A stretch of 64,000 bases of DNA from WVZL01 sp041862375 (GCA_041862375.1 JBGVTE010000011.1:1-64000); one strand, 5' to 3'; counted from the first letter of the stretch, positions 50,292 to 59,945 are shown. Numbers and translations: made by a program. The notes: a model not told the origin generated them from the sequence alone.

Positions 50292-52066
50292 TGTACATAT
50301 TGGGAATTTCCTGTTATTACCATGATGCAGCAGCTGCTCTGTTGAAAGATGGCAAGCTCATCGCAGCAGCAGAAGAAGAGCGATTCACAAGGGTAAAGCA
50401 TGATTTTGATTTCCCCGAGAATGCTATCCAGTTTTGCCTGGATTTTGCAGGTATTACAGGAGATGATCTTGACTATGTTGTTTTTTATGAAAAGCCCTTT
50501 CTCAAATTTGAGCGTATTTTAATGACCACGCTGCAGAACTTCCCGAGATCATGGAGAGTTTTCAGAGAAGCTATGATTACGTGGCTCGGAGATAAGCTGT
50601 GGATAAGAAGCACCCTAAAAGACAAGCTGGGAGTCCCGTATGAAAAAATACTGTTCGGAGAACATCACCTATCCCATGCTGCGAGTTGTTTTTATCCCTC
50701 TACTTTTGAAGAAGCTGCAATCCTTACAGTGGATGGAGTTGGTGAGTGGACAAGCACAGCTATGGGTGTTGGGAAAGGAACAGATATTAAGCTGTTTAAG
50801 GAAATACACTTCCCTCATTCTCTCGGCCTCCTCTACAGTGCCTTTACTGCCTTTTTAGGATTTAAGGTCAACAATGGTGAGTATAAGGTCATGGGAATGG
50901 CCCCTTACGGGAAACCACGCTATTTGGATAAGATATACGATAATCTTATAAAAGTTGCTTCTGATGGCTCGTTCTGGATTAACATGGATTACCTTTCTTA
51001 CCACTACTCTGACGAAAAAACATTTAATGCTAAATTTGAAGAACTCTTCGGTAAACCGAGGAGACCTGAGATGTATTTTTTTACATCCACGACACGATAT
51101 CCATCTTACTTCGGTGAGAAGCCTTCTAATTACACTGAACTTTGCCGTATAAATGAACACTATGCAGATATTGCAGCGAGTATCCAGAGGGTAACGGAAG
51201 AAGTTTTATTGAAACTGGTAATCTATCTCCAAAAAGAGACAGGATTGAAAAAGCTTTGTATTGCAGGTGGCGTTGGTTTAAACTCTGTGGCTAACGGAAG
51301 GATTCTTCGAGAAACTCCGTTTGAGGAAATCTTTATCCAGCCTTCAGCTGGAGACGGCGGCGGAGCGCTCGGGGCTGCCTTGTACGCCTATCACGGGCTG
51401 TTGGGAAATCCGAGATCCTTTGTCCTGGAACACGCCTATTGGGGTAAAGAATACTCAGAAGACGAAATAAAACATTTCTTAGAGAACAATAACATCTCGT
51501 ATGAATACTTCTCAAATGATGGGAAACTCTTGGATAGATTAGTAGATGATCTTGAACAGAGAAAGGTCGTGGGGTGGTTTCAGGGAAGGTTTGAGTGGGG
51601 ACCGAGGGCATTGGGAAACAGGAGTATTCTCGCTGACCCAAGAAGCGAGGAGATGAAGGATTTGGTGAACATAAAGATTAAGTTTCGAGAGCCTTTCAGG
51701 CCCTTTGCCCCTGTTATTCTCGAAGAACATGCAAGAGATTTTTTCTCAGGCGAAAACCTAACCAATCAATTTCCAGCACGGTACATGCTTTTAGTTTTGC
51801 CCTTAAAAGAAGCAAAAGCTGAGACGATAAATGCAGTAAATCACATGGGAACAGGAAGGCTTCAGACAATAAGAAGAGAATGGAATCCTCGCTACTATGA
51901 TATCGTTAAAAAATTCGGAGAGGCCACAGGCGTACCGGTGCTCCTCAACACATCATTTAACTTAAGGGGAGAGCCTATCGTAAACTCGCCTGATAACGCA
52001 TTCAATACATTCAGAAAAAGCGGATTTGATGTCTTAGTACTTGAAAAATTTATGATAAGAAAATAG
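50291..52066 (+). CDS. NodU/CmcH-family carbamoyltransferase
   Basis: 591 residues, full length. N-terminal Kae1-like domain: ILGISCYYHDAAAALLKDGK, EEERFTRVKHD, metal-binding HHLSHAASCFYPS, LTVDGVGEWTS. C-terminal YrdC-like domain: WFQGRFEWGPRALGNRSILADPR, LLNTSFNLRGEPIVNSPDNAF. Such enzymes make carbamoyl-AMP from carbamoyl phosphate and ATP and pass the carbamoyl group to a hydroxyl of a sugar, polyketide or other acceptor. It lies between an SxtJ-like and a DUF5989 gene, the arrangement known from saxitoxin (sxtJ-I-K) and many polysaccharide loci. The acceptor is unknown; flanking SGNH hydrolases suggest a surface glycan. Confidence 0.92.
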   Translation: MYILGISCYYHDAAAALLKDGKLIAAAEEERFTRVKHDFDFPENAIQFCLDFAGITGDDLDYVVFYEKPFLKFERILMTTLQNFPRSWRVFREAMITWLGDKLWIRSTLKDKLGVPYEKILFGEHHLSHAASCFYPSTFEEAAILTVDGVGEWTSTAMGVGKGTDIKLFKEIHFPHSLGLLYSAFTAFLGFKVNNGEYKVMGMAPYGKPRYLDKIYDNLIKVASDGSFWINMDYLSYHYSDEKTFNAKFEELFGKPRRPEMYFFTSTTRYPSYFGEKPSNYTELCRINEHYADIAASIQRVTEEVLLKLVIYLQKETGLKKLCIAGGVGLNSVANGRILRETPFEEIFIQPSAGDGGGALGAALYAYHGLLGNPRSFVLEHAYWGKEYSEDEIKHFLENNNISYEYFSNDGKLLDRLVDDLEQRKVVGWFQGRFEWGPRALGNRSILADPRSEEMKDLVNIKIKFREPFRPFAPVILEEHARDFFSGENLTNQFPARYMLLVLPLKEAKAETINAVNHMGTGRLQTIRREWNPRYYDIVKKFGEATGVPVLLNTSFNLRGEPIVNSPDNAFNTFRKSGFDVLVLEKFMIRK

Positions 52067-52098
52067 GAATTTATGGTATTATGTATTGAGAGGAAAAA

Positions 52099-52266
52099 AT
52101 GGGCATTATATCCAGACTGGGCATAATCAGTGAACTAATGGTGTTTCTGTGGAAGAGGAAACTCTGGTGGATGATTCCGATGATCGTTGTTTTACTACTA
52201 TTCGGTTTCTTGCTTATTTTTACTCAAAGCTCAGCAGTAGCTCCATTCATCTATTCGCTTTTCTAA
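52099..52266 (+). CDS. DUF5989 (SxtK-like) small membrane protein
   Basis: 55 residues: MGIISRLGIISELMVFLWKRK, a single membrane helix (MIPMIVVLLLFGFLLIF), and the conserved end TQSSAVAPFIYSLF. This is the DUF5989 signature; these peptides are nearly always encoded directly after NodU-type carbamoyltransferases. GAGAGG precedes the ATG. It starts 32 bases after the carbamoyltransferase stop, completing the J-I-K-type cassette. Function unknown. Confidence 0.88.
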   Translation: MGIISRLGIISELMVFLWKRKLWWMIPMIVVLLLFGFLLIFTQSSAVAPFIYSLF

Positions 52267-52363
52267 TGATGAGATGAATGTATTAATACAATATTAAAAA
52301 TCTTACTCCTGAAGAACAGCAAAATTCATTCTTTTGCAAGTAATGTATTCTAAGGAGTAAACT

Positions 52364-53410
52364 TTGAGAACCAATTCAAAAAGGGGGAAAATTAACCAGA
52401 TCTCTCCAAAAAAGAAATTTATTTTTTCCATTTTTACAGCTATTTTAATTTTCATAGTTGTTGTAATTATCGCAGAATTAGCGATCAGAATTATTCACCC
52501 CCACCCATACATGTATCCCCGCTGGAAATATTCGCCAAAGTATGGTCATATACTTTATGAAAATTGCAAAATGATTCAAGCATGCCCAAGGAAATATAAA
52601 TATGTTTACACAATAAATGCATATAATTATCGTGGAAAACTAGTCCCAATATCAAATTCTTACAGCAAAGAAAACATAGTTATTCTGGGAGATTCATGCT
52701 CCTTTGGCCATGGAGTAAATGATGGGGAAGAATATGCCACAATAATGGCTAATAAATTAAATGATAATTATAATATCATAAACTTATCTGTGGGAGGTTG
52801 GGGATTAACTCAGCAAATAAGAAGGTATTATGAATTTGGTCGATTGTATTCTCCAAAAATAGTATTGCTTCAATTTAGTTCCAACGATCCTGAAGATAAT
52901 TTTAAGAATAAAGTTACAGAGATACAAGAAGGAAGGTTCAAATTTCAAGATTCAATTACTACTGTTAACAGGCTAAAAAAATATCTGTCGAAATCCATTA
53001 TCCAGAAAAGCCAAATCTATAATTTAATCCAAAGTTTCTTATATCAATATTTTAAAGAAAGAATAGTCAAAAAAGCAAAATCAAAAATGTTACAAGAGAA
53101 TATAAATAAATTAGAAATACCTCTTGAACAAAAGTTCTACAACCAGCTATTAGAAACTTTCGCAAAGGATTTAAACCGAACAGGAGTTAAATTTTTAATG
53201 ATAGCTATAAATAACCAGTTAGAGGAATACCCCTTCATACAAGAGATGATTACCGATCTTGATGCTGAAGGATTGCTAGATTATTATGAAATAATTCCTT
53301 GGTTTAAAGATATTTCAGATTATGGATCTCCTGAGGGACATCCCTGGGGAAAAAAAGCTCATTACATTGTAGGGACAAAACTATCAGAAATTATTAGAAA
53401 TAATTATTAA
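52364..53410 (+). CDS. Membrane-anchored SGNH hydrolase
   Basis: 348 residues. Lys-rich start, membrane anchor (FIFSIFTAILIFIVVVIIAELAIRI), then an SGNH domain with IVILGDSCSFGHGVNDG, INLSVGGWGL, LLQFSSNDPEDNF and a C-terminal SPEGHPWGKKAH in which the usual Asp of the Asp-His pair appears as Glu. It starts with TTG, supported by TAAGGAG 7 bases upstream. Its layout parallels the SGNH protein at 44.9 kb (anchor, NDP(D/E) block, GH near the end), so the two are probably distant paralogues acting on the same polymer. It follows the carbamoyltransferase cassette and is likely co-transcribed. Confidence 0.78.
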   Translation: MRTNSKRGKINQISPKKKFIFSIFTAILIFIVVVIIAELAIRIIHPHPYMYPRWKYSPKYGHILYENCKMIQACPRKYKYVYTINAYNYRGKLVPISNSYSKENIVILGDSCSFGHGVNDGEEYATIMANKLNDNYNIINLSVGGWGLTQQIRRYYEFGRLYSPKIVLLQFSSNDPEDNFKNKVTEIQEGRFKFQDSITTVNRLKKYLSKSIIQKSQIYNLIQSFLYQYFKERIVKKAKSKMLQENINKLEIPLEQKFYNQLLETFAKDLNRTGVKFLMIAINNQLEEYPFIQEMITDLDAEGLLDYYEIIPWFKDISDYGSPEGHPWGKKAHYIVGTKLSEIIRNNY

Positions 53411-53415
53411 ATCTC

Positions 53416-53550
53416 CTATTCTTCAATGACTCTATACCAGTGTAACTGCATTCCTCTCATTGCCCGGATCCTGTTTTGAAGCCTTTTTCTTCCTTCAACT
53501 GTCTTTATTTTCTTCGCAAGGGCATGTTCAAAAAATATTGCTAGCGTCTG
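53416..53550 (-). pseudogene. C-terminal remnant of a beta-propeller gene
   Basis: On the minus strand this stretch reads ...ALAKKIKTVEGRKRL QNRIRAMRGMQLHWYRVIEE and a stop, with no start or N-terminal part. It matches two separated pieces of the intact propeller gene at 57.5 kb (GIRAMRGAGG in the middle and the terminal MRGMQFHEYKIIDN), joined at their shared MRG. This looks like a relic left after an internal deletion. It lies between the SGNH gene and the NEW3-type gene. Confidence 0.55.
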
Positions 53551-55022
53551 GTTAATTTAATCCCAAACACCACAATTCCTACTAAAATTCCAACAAGAAG
53601 AAGAACAAGCAGGCTGATTCCCAGCACATTTGCTCTTGAACTGATGTGAATCCGGACAATCTTATCTTCTGATTCTACTCTTCGGTTATCAGCAATACAT
53701 TCCGTTCTTATTTTTGGCTCATAATCTCCAACCGAGACATCTGACGGAGGAATAAACTCAACGCTGACAATTTCTTCTTTGTTCTGATCCAGAGCGGCAA
53801 TTAGGTCAGGCTTAATCTCAGCACGCCAGTTCAAAGGCAGGTCAGTGTAGATTCGGATATTGTTTAGACTCCTTGTTCCTGTGTTCTTAACTTTTACTTC
53901 CATGTTCACTTTCTCATCAACCTTTATCTCGTGATACAGGTTTAGAGCTTGAACTTCTACCCTTCCTACACCTCTTGGAATAAGTTCCAGTTTTACACTC
54001 CCTGCTTTTAAACTTTCAATCTCCTTGGCACTGATGAATGGCTTACTGGAGAGCAATTCCCCAAGCCGTACAGATTGATTATTGTCAAGAGCCAGAGCAT
54101 AAAACTCTATGGGTTTGTCGATGACTACCTGCTCATCTGCATTCTTGGGAAGATAAAGTCTTAAGGAAAGCTGCATGCTGGTTACTCCTTCGGTGAACTT
54201 TATCTGCGATAATCTAGCCTGCGTCTTAGGATCAACAAATTCATAAGTGATCTGCCTGGGAAGATTCACAATCCTAAGCCTGAAAACATTTGCCTCCCCA
54301 CTGAATTTCTCCAAAGAAAGATCATATGTGGCCTGGCTTTCCAAATCAGCTTCCTGGGAAAACTGAGCGGAATTAACTGTTACAATATTGGCACTCAAGC
54401 CTTTCTGTAAAAAAACTGAAGTTGTCTCATTTTTCCCTGCATAAAAAATATTCACTTCCAGATTCTCAACATCCTTTAAAAGCTGAAAAGTCACCTGCCT
54501 TTCTTCTTCGAGAGGCAATGAAGAGATAATCCTCTCATAAGGATCGGAGATGATTTTTCCCTCTGACCTTAAGGAAACATAAACATCTTTAACTTCTTTC
54601 ATGAAATCCAAGGGGAAAAGATCTTCTGCCTTTATATTTAATTTGGCAAGTTCCTTGAGTTCTTTTGAGGAATAACGAAGCGAAACTCGAACATATTTTT
54701 TCCCTGCCTTATCCTGGTATTTAACAGCACTGGCTACAGAAATCCGCACCTCACTTCCCATAAAGCTTATCAATGCCTCTTGATAACTGACCTGAGCCTG
54801 AAGATAAGCTGTTCTTGTCCGGACAAATTCTTCTTCTGAGATCAATCCTTCTTCTTTTAATTTCAATGCCCTTTCAAATTCTTCTTTCATCTGCTCAAGA
54901 TGAAGCTGTGCCTTCTTCAGGGCTAAAAGCTTTAACGTTTGAGATTCCTGGGAATGGATAAAATGGATACAAAATATTAATAAGAAAATTATTGTCAAAA
55001 TTTTTACATACTGTTTCATCAT
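53541..55022 (-). CDS. Secreted NEW3/CARDB-type protein of an ABC export system
   Basis: 493 residues from the MMKQY start (AGAGG just upstream; an earlier in-frame codon at 55058 lacks one). Signal peptide (ILTIIFLLIFCIHFIHS), a helical coiled region with EEFERALKLKEEGLISEEEFVRTRT (about 35-75), beta-rich middle domains, a NEW3/CARDB-like domain (about 385-460: VNMEVKVKNTGTRSLNNIRI, VSVGDYEPKIRTECIADNR), and a C-terminal membrane helix (VLGISLLVLLLVGILVGIVVFGI). It is the last gene of an operon with an ABC permease and ATPase. Such proteins are thought to face the periplasm and assist the transporter; the substrate is unknown. Confidence 0.83.
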   Translation of the reverse strand: MMKQYVKILTIIFLLIFCIHFIHSQESQTLKLLALKKAQLHLEQMKEEFERALKLKEEGLISEEEFVRTRTAYLQAQVSYQEALISFMGSEVRISVASAVKYQDKAGKKYVRVSLRYSSKELKELAKLNIKAEDLFPLDFMKEVKDVYVSLRSEGKIISDPYERIISSLPLEEERQVTFQLLKDVENLEVNIFYAGKNETTSVFLQKGLSANIVTVNSAQFSQEADLESQATYDLSLEKFSGEANVFRLRIVNLPRQITYEFVDPKTQARLSQIKFTEGVTSMQLSLRLYLPKNADEQVVIDKPIEFYALALDNNQSVRLGELLSSKPFISAKEIESLKAGSVKLELIPRGVGRVEVQALNLYHEIKVDEKVNMEVKVKNTGTRSLNNIRIYTDLPLNWRAEIKPDLIAALDQNKEEIVSVEFIPPSDVSVGDYEPKIRTECIADNRRVESEDKIVRIHISSRANVLGISLLVLLLVGILVGIVVFGIKLTRR

Positions 55023-55096
55023 CTTAACCTCTACTAAAAGTGACCGATAACTCGTCACCCCTCATAAATAAAGAAATATGATCAGATAAGATTAGC

Positions 55097-55819
55097 CTAC
55101 TCAGTATCAGAATGTTCCTGCATATACTCAACATACAATTTATTAAGATCTTGTCCTTCAAGTTCTTTCTTTGTCTGCATCATGACCATTTTACCTTTCA
55201 TCATGAATCCAACTCTGTCAGCAATATATTTAGCACGAAAAATATCATGCGATGACATGAAAACAGATTTTCCCTGATCACGTAGCTCTAAAAGCAGTTC
55301 GAGGAATTCCTGTCCTGACCTCGGATCCAAACCTGATGTGGGCTCATCAAGGATGATATTTGGTGCATCTTTTGTTATTGCAATGGCGATGCCCAGTTTC
55401 TGGCGCATTCCTTTGGAGAACTTCTTTGTACGCATGTCAAATGCTTCTTCCTGCAGACCTACTCGCTTTAACACCTTGACATAATCATTCTTTGTAAGAT
55501 TTCGTTTCCCTGCCAGCTTAGAAAAATAATTGATGTTCTGTAATGCCGAAAAATTTCCATACAGCATGACATTTTCAGAGACAAACGATACATAATCTTT
55601 TGATTTCAAGGGCTCTTTTGTCACATCAATCTCCTCGATTAAGGCAGTACCCTCTGTAGGTGGAATAAAATTCAGGAAAAGATTAATGGCAGTGGTTTTT
55701 CCCGCGCCGTTAGCCCCGAACATACAGAATATTTCACCCGGTTCAACCTTAAAACTCAGATGATCGACCGCTAGCAGCCCATCTTCATATCTCTTTGTAA
55801 GATTCTTTGCTTCTAACAT
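55097..55819 (-). CDS. ABC transporter ATP-binding protein
   Basis: 240 residues with all nucleotide-binding motifs: Walker A GANGAGKTTAINLF, Q-loop VSFVSENVMLYG, signature FSKGMRQKLGIAIAI, Walker B NIILDEPTSGLDPRSG, switch His in SSHDIFRAKYIADR. It belongs to the ABC-2 export group (CcmA/NatA-like). It lies 55 bases after the permease gene and 74 before the NEW3-type gene. Together they make a three-part exporter or an envelope-maintenance system. The cargo cannot be deduced from sequence. Confidence 0.92.
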   Translation of the reverse strand: MLEAKNLTKRYEDGLLAVDHLSFKVEPGEIFCMFGANGAGKTTAINLFLNFIPPTEGTALIEEIDVTKEPLKSKDYVSFVSENVMLYGNFSALQNINYFSKLAGKRNLTKNDYVKVLKRVGLQEEAFDMRTKKFSKGMRQKLGIAIAITKDAPNIILDEPTSGLDPRSGQEFLELLLELRDQGKSVFMSSHDIFRAKYIADRVGFMMKGKMVMMQTKKELEGQDLNKLYVEYMQEHSDTE

Positions 55820-55874
55820 AATTACCTCTTATTAATTATTTACTTAATTTTTGATTATTCAGGTTCATACAAAT

Positions 55875-57284
55875 TTACCGCACATCGTATCTAATAAAAG
55901 ACACATAGGAGCCGACGAAAAAGAGGATGATTAGAAAAATCATCAGGAGAAGGTCGGGAATAATCCTGTTGAATGATTCGCTGAATCCTTCAGGTATAAA
56001 CTCATGCTGAGGCATGTCATCTAATTCAGGCTTTGGCTGTTCCCCTCCCCCTAAATTTAGAGATCTCATCATTTTGGCATTGATCCATTTGGTGAATATT
56101 GGCTTATACGTCTTTACCGAATTGAGAAACCTTTCATATTCGTCTACTCCCGTTCTTGAAAGGCTCATAGCACTAAACATTAACGCTGAAGCGGGAGAAA
56201 TACGTGATAGATTAACAGCAAGCCTTTGCTGTCCTCGCATTTTTGCCTGATAATCCTGCTCGATTGCAGCATTCTTTTCATCAATTTTTGTTGTTAAGCT
56301 CTGTTGAAAATCCTCTAACCATTTTTTTACCTCTTCATTCCATTTAGCTCTTTCTTCTTCTTTTTCAGGACGGGGATTCTCTTTAAAATACTTTCTCTGC
56401 TCTGTTACAGCTTCTTTTTGAATTTCTTGAAGGTAGGCATCTTTTTGAGCTGTGATCTCATGGACAGATGGAATAGGATTAATCTGCCCAGATGCCATTA
56501 TTGCTGCTTTAGGTATTATTGTGACAAAAGTTACCCAGATGAATAGTAATAGTAAAAAGCTAGTTGCTGACCTAGATGTTCTCGACGAAATAAAAAGTCC
56601 CAGCGTAAAAAATACAGAAAGGTATAAGAGAAACATGATGCAAATCATTCCAAGCCTGAGCCAGTCATCGCCAGCAAAAGAAATATTGGGATAAATCATC
56701 AAGATCAAAAGAGCGAGCACTAAAGGAATGACTAAGGGAATTAAAAGGCTAACAAAGCCACCGATTGCCTTACCCAGGATCAGCTTGTCTCTCGGAACCC
56801 GGTTGGACAGCGCAAGCTTCAGTGTCCCTCTTTCCTTTTCTCCAACTATGGCATCATATGTAAAGAGTATTGCAAACAGGCTCAGCACAATCTTCACAAT
56901 GAAACTCAAGTCAAGTGCACCGAACACGGCAAAAATAGGACTGCTGCTGTACTTTGAATCTTCCATGCTCGGATCATAGGCGATATTTACAGTGGCAACC
57001 CGGCCTACAGCTTCCTGGACACCGTTAACAACTGTGCTCAGCACCTGGGGATTTCTATTGACCTTAACTCCAAGTCCGGCGAGTGCGCCGTAGGACTGCT
57101 GGCTCTCAAGATTCTTTCTGTTCAATGCAACAGCTGCACTGTGTTCTTTTAGTTCTGCCTGGTAATTATTTATCCCTGTATATACCGACAGTAGGATAAG
57201 TATAGTACAGAGCAAAAATGTAAATACAAACCTGGGACTCATAACTGTGTCCTGAATTTCTTTTACAATGATGTCACGTAACAT
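55875..57284 (-). CDS. ABC-2 type permease with large extracytoplasmic loops
   Basis: 469 residues. First membrane helix FVFTFLLCTILILLSVYTGI, then a loop of about 110 residues, a cluster of five to six helices (about 135-285) with the family motif FTYDAIVGEKERGTLKLALSNRV, a second long charged loop (about 285-425) containing RKYFKENPRPEKEEERAKW, and a last helix LLLMIFLIILFFVGSYVSFI. This layout (DUF3526-like ABC-2 permease) is common in Acidobacteriota and Bacteroidota. It starts the operon, with GGAG upstream of the ATG and a candidate promoter about 30 bases upstream. It probably dimerises. Confidence 0.87.
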   Translation of the reverse strand: MLRDIIVKEIQDTVMSPRFVFTFLLCTILILLSVYTGINNYQAELKEHSAAVALNRKNLESQQSYGALAGLGVKVNRNPQVLSTVVNGVQEAVGRVATVNIAYDPSMEDSKYSSSPIFAVFGALDLSFIVKIVLSLFAILFTYDAIVGEKERGTLKLALSNRVPRDKLILGKAIGGFVSLLIPLVIPLVLALLILMIYPNISFAGDDWLRLGMICIMFLLYLSVFFTLGLFISSRTSRSATSFLLLLFIWVTFVTIIPKAAIMASGQINPIPSVHEITAQKDAYLQEIQKEAVTEQRKYFKENPRPEKEEERAKWNEEVKKWLEDFQQSLTTKIDEKNAAIEQDYQAKMRGQQRLAVNLSRISPASALMFSAMSLSRTGVDEYERFLNSVKTYKPIFTKWINAKMMRSLNLGGGEQPKPELDDMPQHEFIPEGFSESFNRIIPDLLLMIFLIILFFVGSYVSFIRYDVR

Positions 57285-57315
57285 TTTTTTCTCCAGTAAA
57301 TATATTTTAACTCAC

Positions 57316-57345
57316 ATTATACTCTTTACCATTCAATGTACACAA
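57316..57345 (-). promoter_or_regulatory. Candidate sigma-70 promoter for the ABC operon
   Basis: On the minus strand TTGTGT (57340-57345) and, 18 bases further on, a perfect TATAAT (57316-57321). The -35 matches four of six positions. Transcription would start near 57309, about 25 bases before the permease ATG. Confidence 0.45.
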
Positions 57346-57455
57346 ATTTAATATGTATCAATGTAAGTGCAGTGATGAATGTAAGGATAACAGGTTATAG
57401 AATACGAAAATTCCTTGAAAAGGTTTAGAAATGCAAATTTTATGAATAATTCAGG

Positions 57456-58673
57456 TTAATTATCAATGATTTTATACTCGTGAAATTGCATTCCTCGCAT
57501 TTGATCTAGGAGGAACAATCTATCTTTTTCGATCCAGATATCATCAACAAATATATTCAAGGGAATTTTGCCAAGGAGGATTCCATCCGAGGAATAAACT
57601 TCCAGTTGGTACATATCTGTCTCTAGAACATCAACATTTCCAGACAAAGATATCGAGGTTGACCTCTCTCCTCCCGCTCCTCTCATTGCCCGAATTCCAG
57701 TTTGGATGCTTTCTTCTTCCTTCATCTGCCTCTTCAATGCTACAATCCATATTCTTCCCTTATCATCAATCGCTACTCCGCTGGAACACTTGTTCATCAT
57801 TGGATCTCGAATGACCACTCTCTCTCCGCTTCTCTTAAAGCTGGATTTACCCTTAGGGACGGTTATACTGTAGTTTAACTCTCGGTCCGCTCTCCATAGA
57901 ATTTTTCCATCGGGAGAGTACTTTTCTATTCGATTCTGGTAATCTAAGGCTATATAAGTATTCTCTTCGCGGTCTATCGTGAAATGAAATCGATTTCCCT
58001 TTCTGTTTACGAGGATATCTTTATAATCAAATCCTTCCCCAAAATATCTCTTAATCTTTCCATCTAGACCAATCACTCTTATTATCTTCAAAGGAGTTGC
58101 TTCCTGGCTAAGTCCCCCGCTCAGAAAACCAAAGAAGCCTCCTCCGCTTCCCATAATCATGTTACTTGATTCAGATATTCTCAAAACTCCCATAGGAGCT
58201 TTAATAATCCGTATAGTTTTATGTTCCTTTCCCTCAGGATTTAAGACTTGGATTCTCTGATTTCCCGGATCCGAGATGTAAAGATATCCTCCTGAATCCA
58301 CATCGAGTGACAGGGGGAAATAAAATTCAGCAGGCCCCTGGCCTTTTCCCCCTATAGTGGCAATATATCTGCCTTGGCTATCGAATTTCTGAATCCGGTG
58401 ATTTCCGGAATCCAAGATGTACAAATTACCCTGGCTATCGAAGGAGATATCAGAAGGAAAATAAAACGCCACATTTTCATCATCAGCATCTAACTCGCCG
58501 ATTGTTTTTATAAATCTTAATGAAATCCTAGGATTCTTTCCCCACGTACCTCTTTCCCCATTATGGATAATCCGAACACCCTTAATAGCCTCAATCTTCT
58601 GAGAATAAGATACAGAAAAAACGAGTGACACGAGACTCATGATACAGCCTAAAAATTTTAATAATCTCTTCAT
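57456..58673 (-). CDS. Secreted NHL-type six-bladed beta-propeller protein
   Basis: 405 residues with a signal peptide (FLGCIMSLVSLVFSVSYS). At least two clear NHL units: FYFPSDISFDSQGNLYILDSGNHRIQKFDSQGRYIATIG and FYFPLSLDVDSGGYLYISDPGNQRIQVLN, with weaker blades later (GVAIDDKGRIWIVAL). Such propellers bind peptides or sugars in the periplasm or on the surface. They are often duplicated in Aminicenantes-like genomes as 6-bladed beta-propeller proteins. The C-terminus MRGMQFHEYKIIDN is matched by the remnant at 53.4 kb, showing that a related copy once existed nearby. Function unknown. Confidence 0.83.
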   Translation of the reverse strand: MKRLLKFLGCIMSLVSLVFSVSYSQKIEAIKGVRIIHNGERGTWGKNPRISLRFIKTIGELDADDENVAFYFPSDISFDSQGNLYILDSGNHRIQKFDSQGRYIATIGGKGQGPAEFYFPLSLDVDSGGYLYISDPGNQRIQVLNPEGKEHKTIRIIKAPMGVLRISESSNMIMGSGGGFFGFLSGGLSQEATPLKIIRVIGLDGKIKRYFGEGFDYKDILVNRKGNRFHFTIDREENTYIALDYQNRIEKYSPDGKILWRADRELNYSITVPKGKSSFKRSGERVVIRDPMMNKCSSGVAIDDKGRIWIVALKRQMKEEESIQTGIRAMRGAGGERSTSISLSGNVDVLETDMYQLEVYSSDGILLGKIPLNIFVDDIWIEKDRLFLLDQMRGMQFHEYKIIDN

Positions 58674-58874
58674 TTAAATTCCTCCGCTTATTATTACTCA
58701 ATATATTTAAAGATAGTTGCATATGAATACCTGTATTGCCTTTTACGATCTTTATAAAATGTGGAGCTTTCAACAACGTCCTTCTGACGCAAGCATCAAC
58801 TTTTATAATACTCACTCTCATAGAACTTATGGAGTGGTGAAAGCCAGCAAAATGGAGCTATTAAAAAATCTAGG

Positions 58875-59795
58875 CTATTCTTTAACTACGATTAGATTGT
58901 CTAAGGGCAACTCAAAAAGGTCTCTCTGCTCGTTTGAAATTATAAGGGTGTTTCCATCAAAGCAGATTCCTTCACATTGTTTGGCTATAATGGGCAGCCA
59001 AGAGATTTTGCCATTAAAATAGTCATCGGAAGAATCGGAGACTTCAAACAGCCAGACCGAATTAAAGGTTAAAACCGCCAACCTGTTCCCATCAGGAGTT
59101 GCATCTGCTCCAGTAACCATTCCTTTGGAATCAAAGGTGCCGAGTATTGTCAACGGATTCAAATCAAAGGGATCCATAGAATCCAGCCGATAGAGAGTAG
59201 TAAATGTGTCACTTCGATGTTTGCTGAGAATGTATATCTTTCCTCTGGACCAAAAACATGCTTCTGCATCAAAATTTTCTTTTGAGGGGGGAAAACCATC
59301 CTGGTCCGGGTAATAGAATTGAATTTTCTTGCTTATTCTCGTAATCAATGTATAAAGAGGATATGGTTCTCTTATTATATAAAACGCTAAATCCCGCCTT
59401 GTACTGCTGTTGTTTCCAAAGGCTCCGATGATTAAATTCCCATCATTGTCGGTTGCAATATCTTCCCAATCTATATTTACACCATCTACAACCAACACGC
59501 CAGAATAGTCTTCACCCCACTTAGCTTTTATGATACTTCCGTCTCTTCTGACAGGAAAAATCCGGGCCTCATTGCCATGATCATTATGTGTCCAGAATAC
59601 ATCGGGCCAGAGGCGGCTCTTTACCAGGCCGGATGATTCGGTGATCAGAGGAAAATCTAGTTTTGCGTAAGGCGTTAATTCAACGGGAGATTTATCAGGA
59701 AGCGAAACTCTTATTACCTTTTCAGATTGAGGATGGATAAAAAAATTTCCAATCAGAAAAATAATCACTAACAAAGCTAAAAAATGCTTCTTCAT
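58875..59795 (-). CDS. Secreted propeller-like protein of unknown function
   Basis: 306 residues with a signal peptide (FLALLVIIFLIGNFFIHP). The body has repeated beta-blade-like segments such as VFWTHNDHGNEARIFPVRRDGSII, WEDIATDNDGNLIIGAFGNN, FWSRGKIYILSKHRSDTFTTLYRL and GADATPDGNRLAVLTFNSVWLFE. The opening ESSGLVKSRLWPDVFWTHNDHG is typical of a group of secreted beta-propellers annotated only as hypothetical. It lies 201 bases upstream of the NHL gene on the same strand and may be expressed with it. A ligand-binding or esterase-like role cannot be judged from the sequence. Confidence 0.78.
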   Translation of the reverse strand: MKKHFLALLVIIFLIGNFFIHPQSEKVIRVSLPDKSPVELTPYAKLDFPLITESSGLVKSRLWPDVFWTHNDHGNEARIFPVRRDGSIIKAKWGEDYSGVLVVDGVNIDWEDIATDNDGNLIIGAFGNNSSTRRDLAFYIIREPYPLYTLITRISKKIQFYYPDQDGFPPSKENFDAEACFWSRGKIYILSKHRSDTFTTLYRLDSMDPFDLNPLTILGTFDSKGMVTGADATPDGNRLAVLTFNSVWLFEVSDSSDDYFNGKISWLPIIAKQCEGICFDGNTLIISNEQRDLFELPLDNLIVVKE

Positions 59796-59945
59796 CGCGT
59801 TCTCCGTTCGATCCAGGAGCTTAACCTATCTCTTAACTCCGACGATGTTCTCAATTATTTGACCTGCAATTTTAAATTGTTGAAATATCATATATCACAG
59901 CAAAAAGTAGAGGTCAAACACAACAGGAGTGGAAATGGCTGCTAC

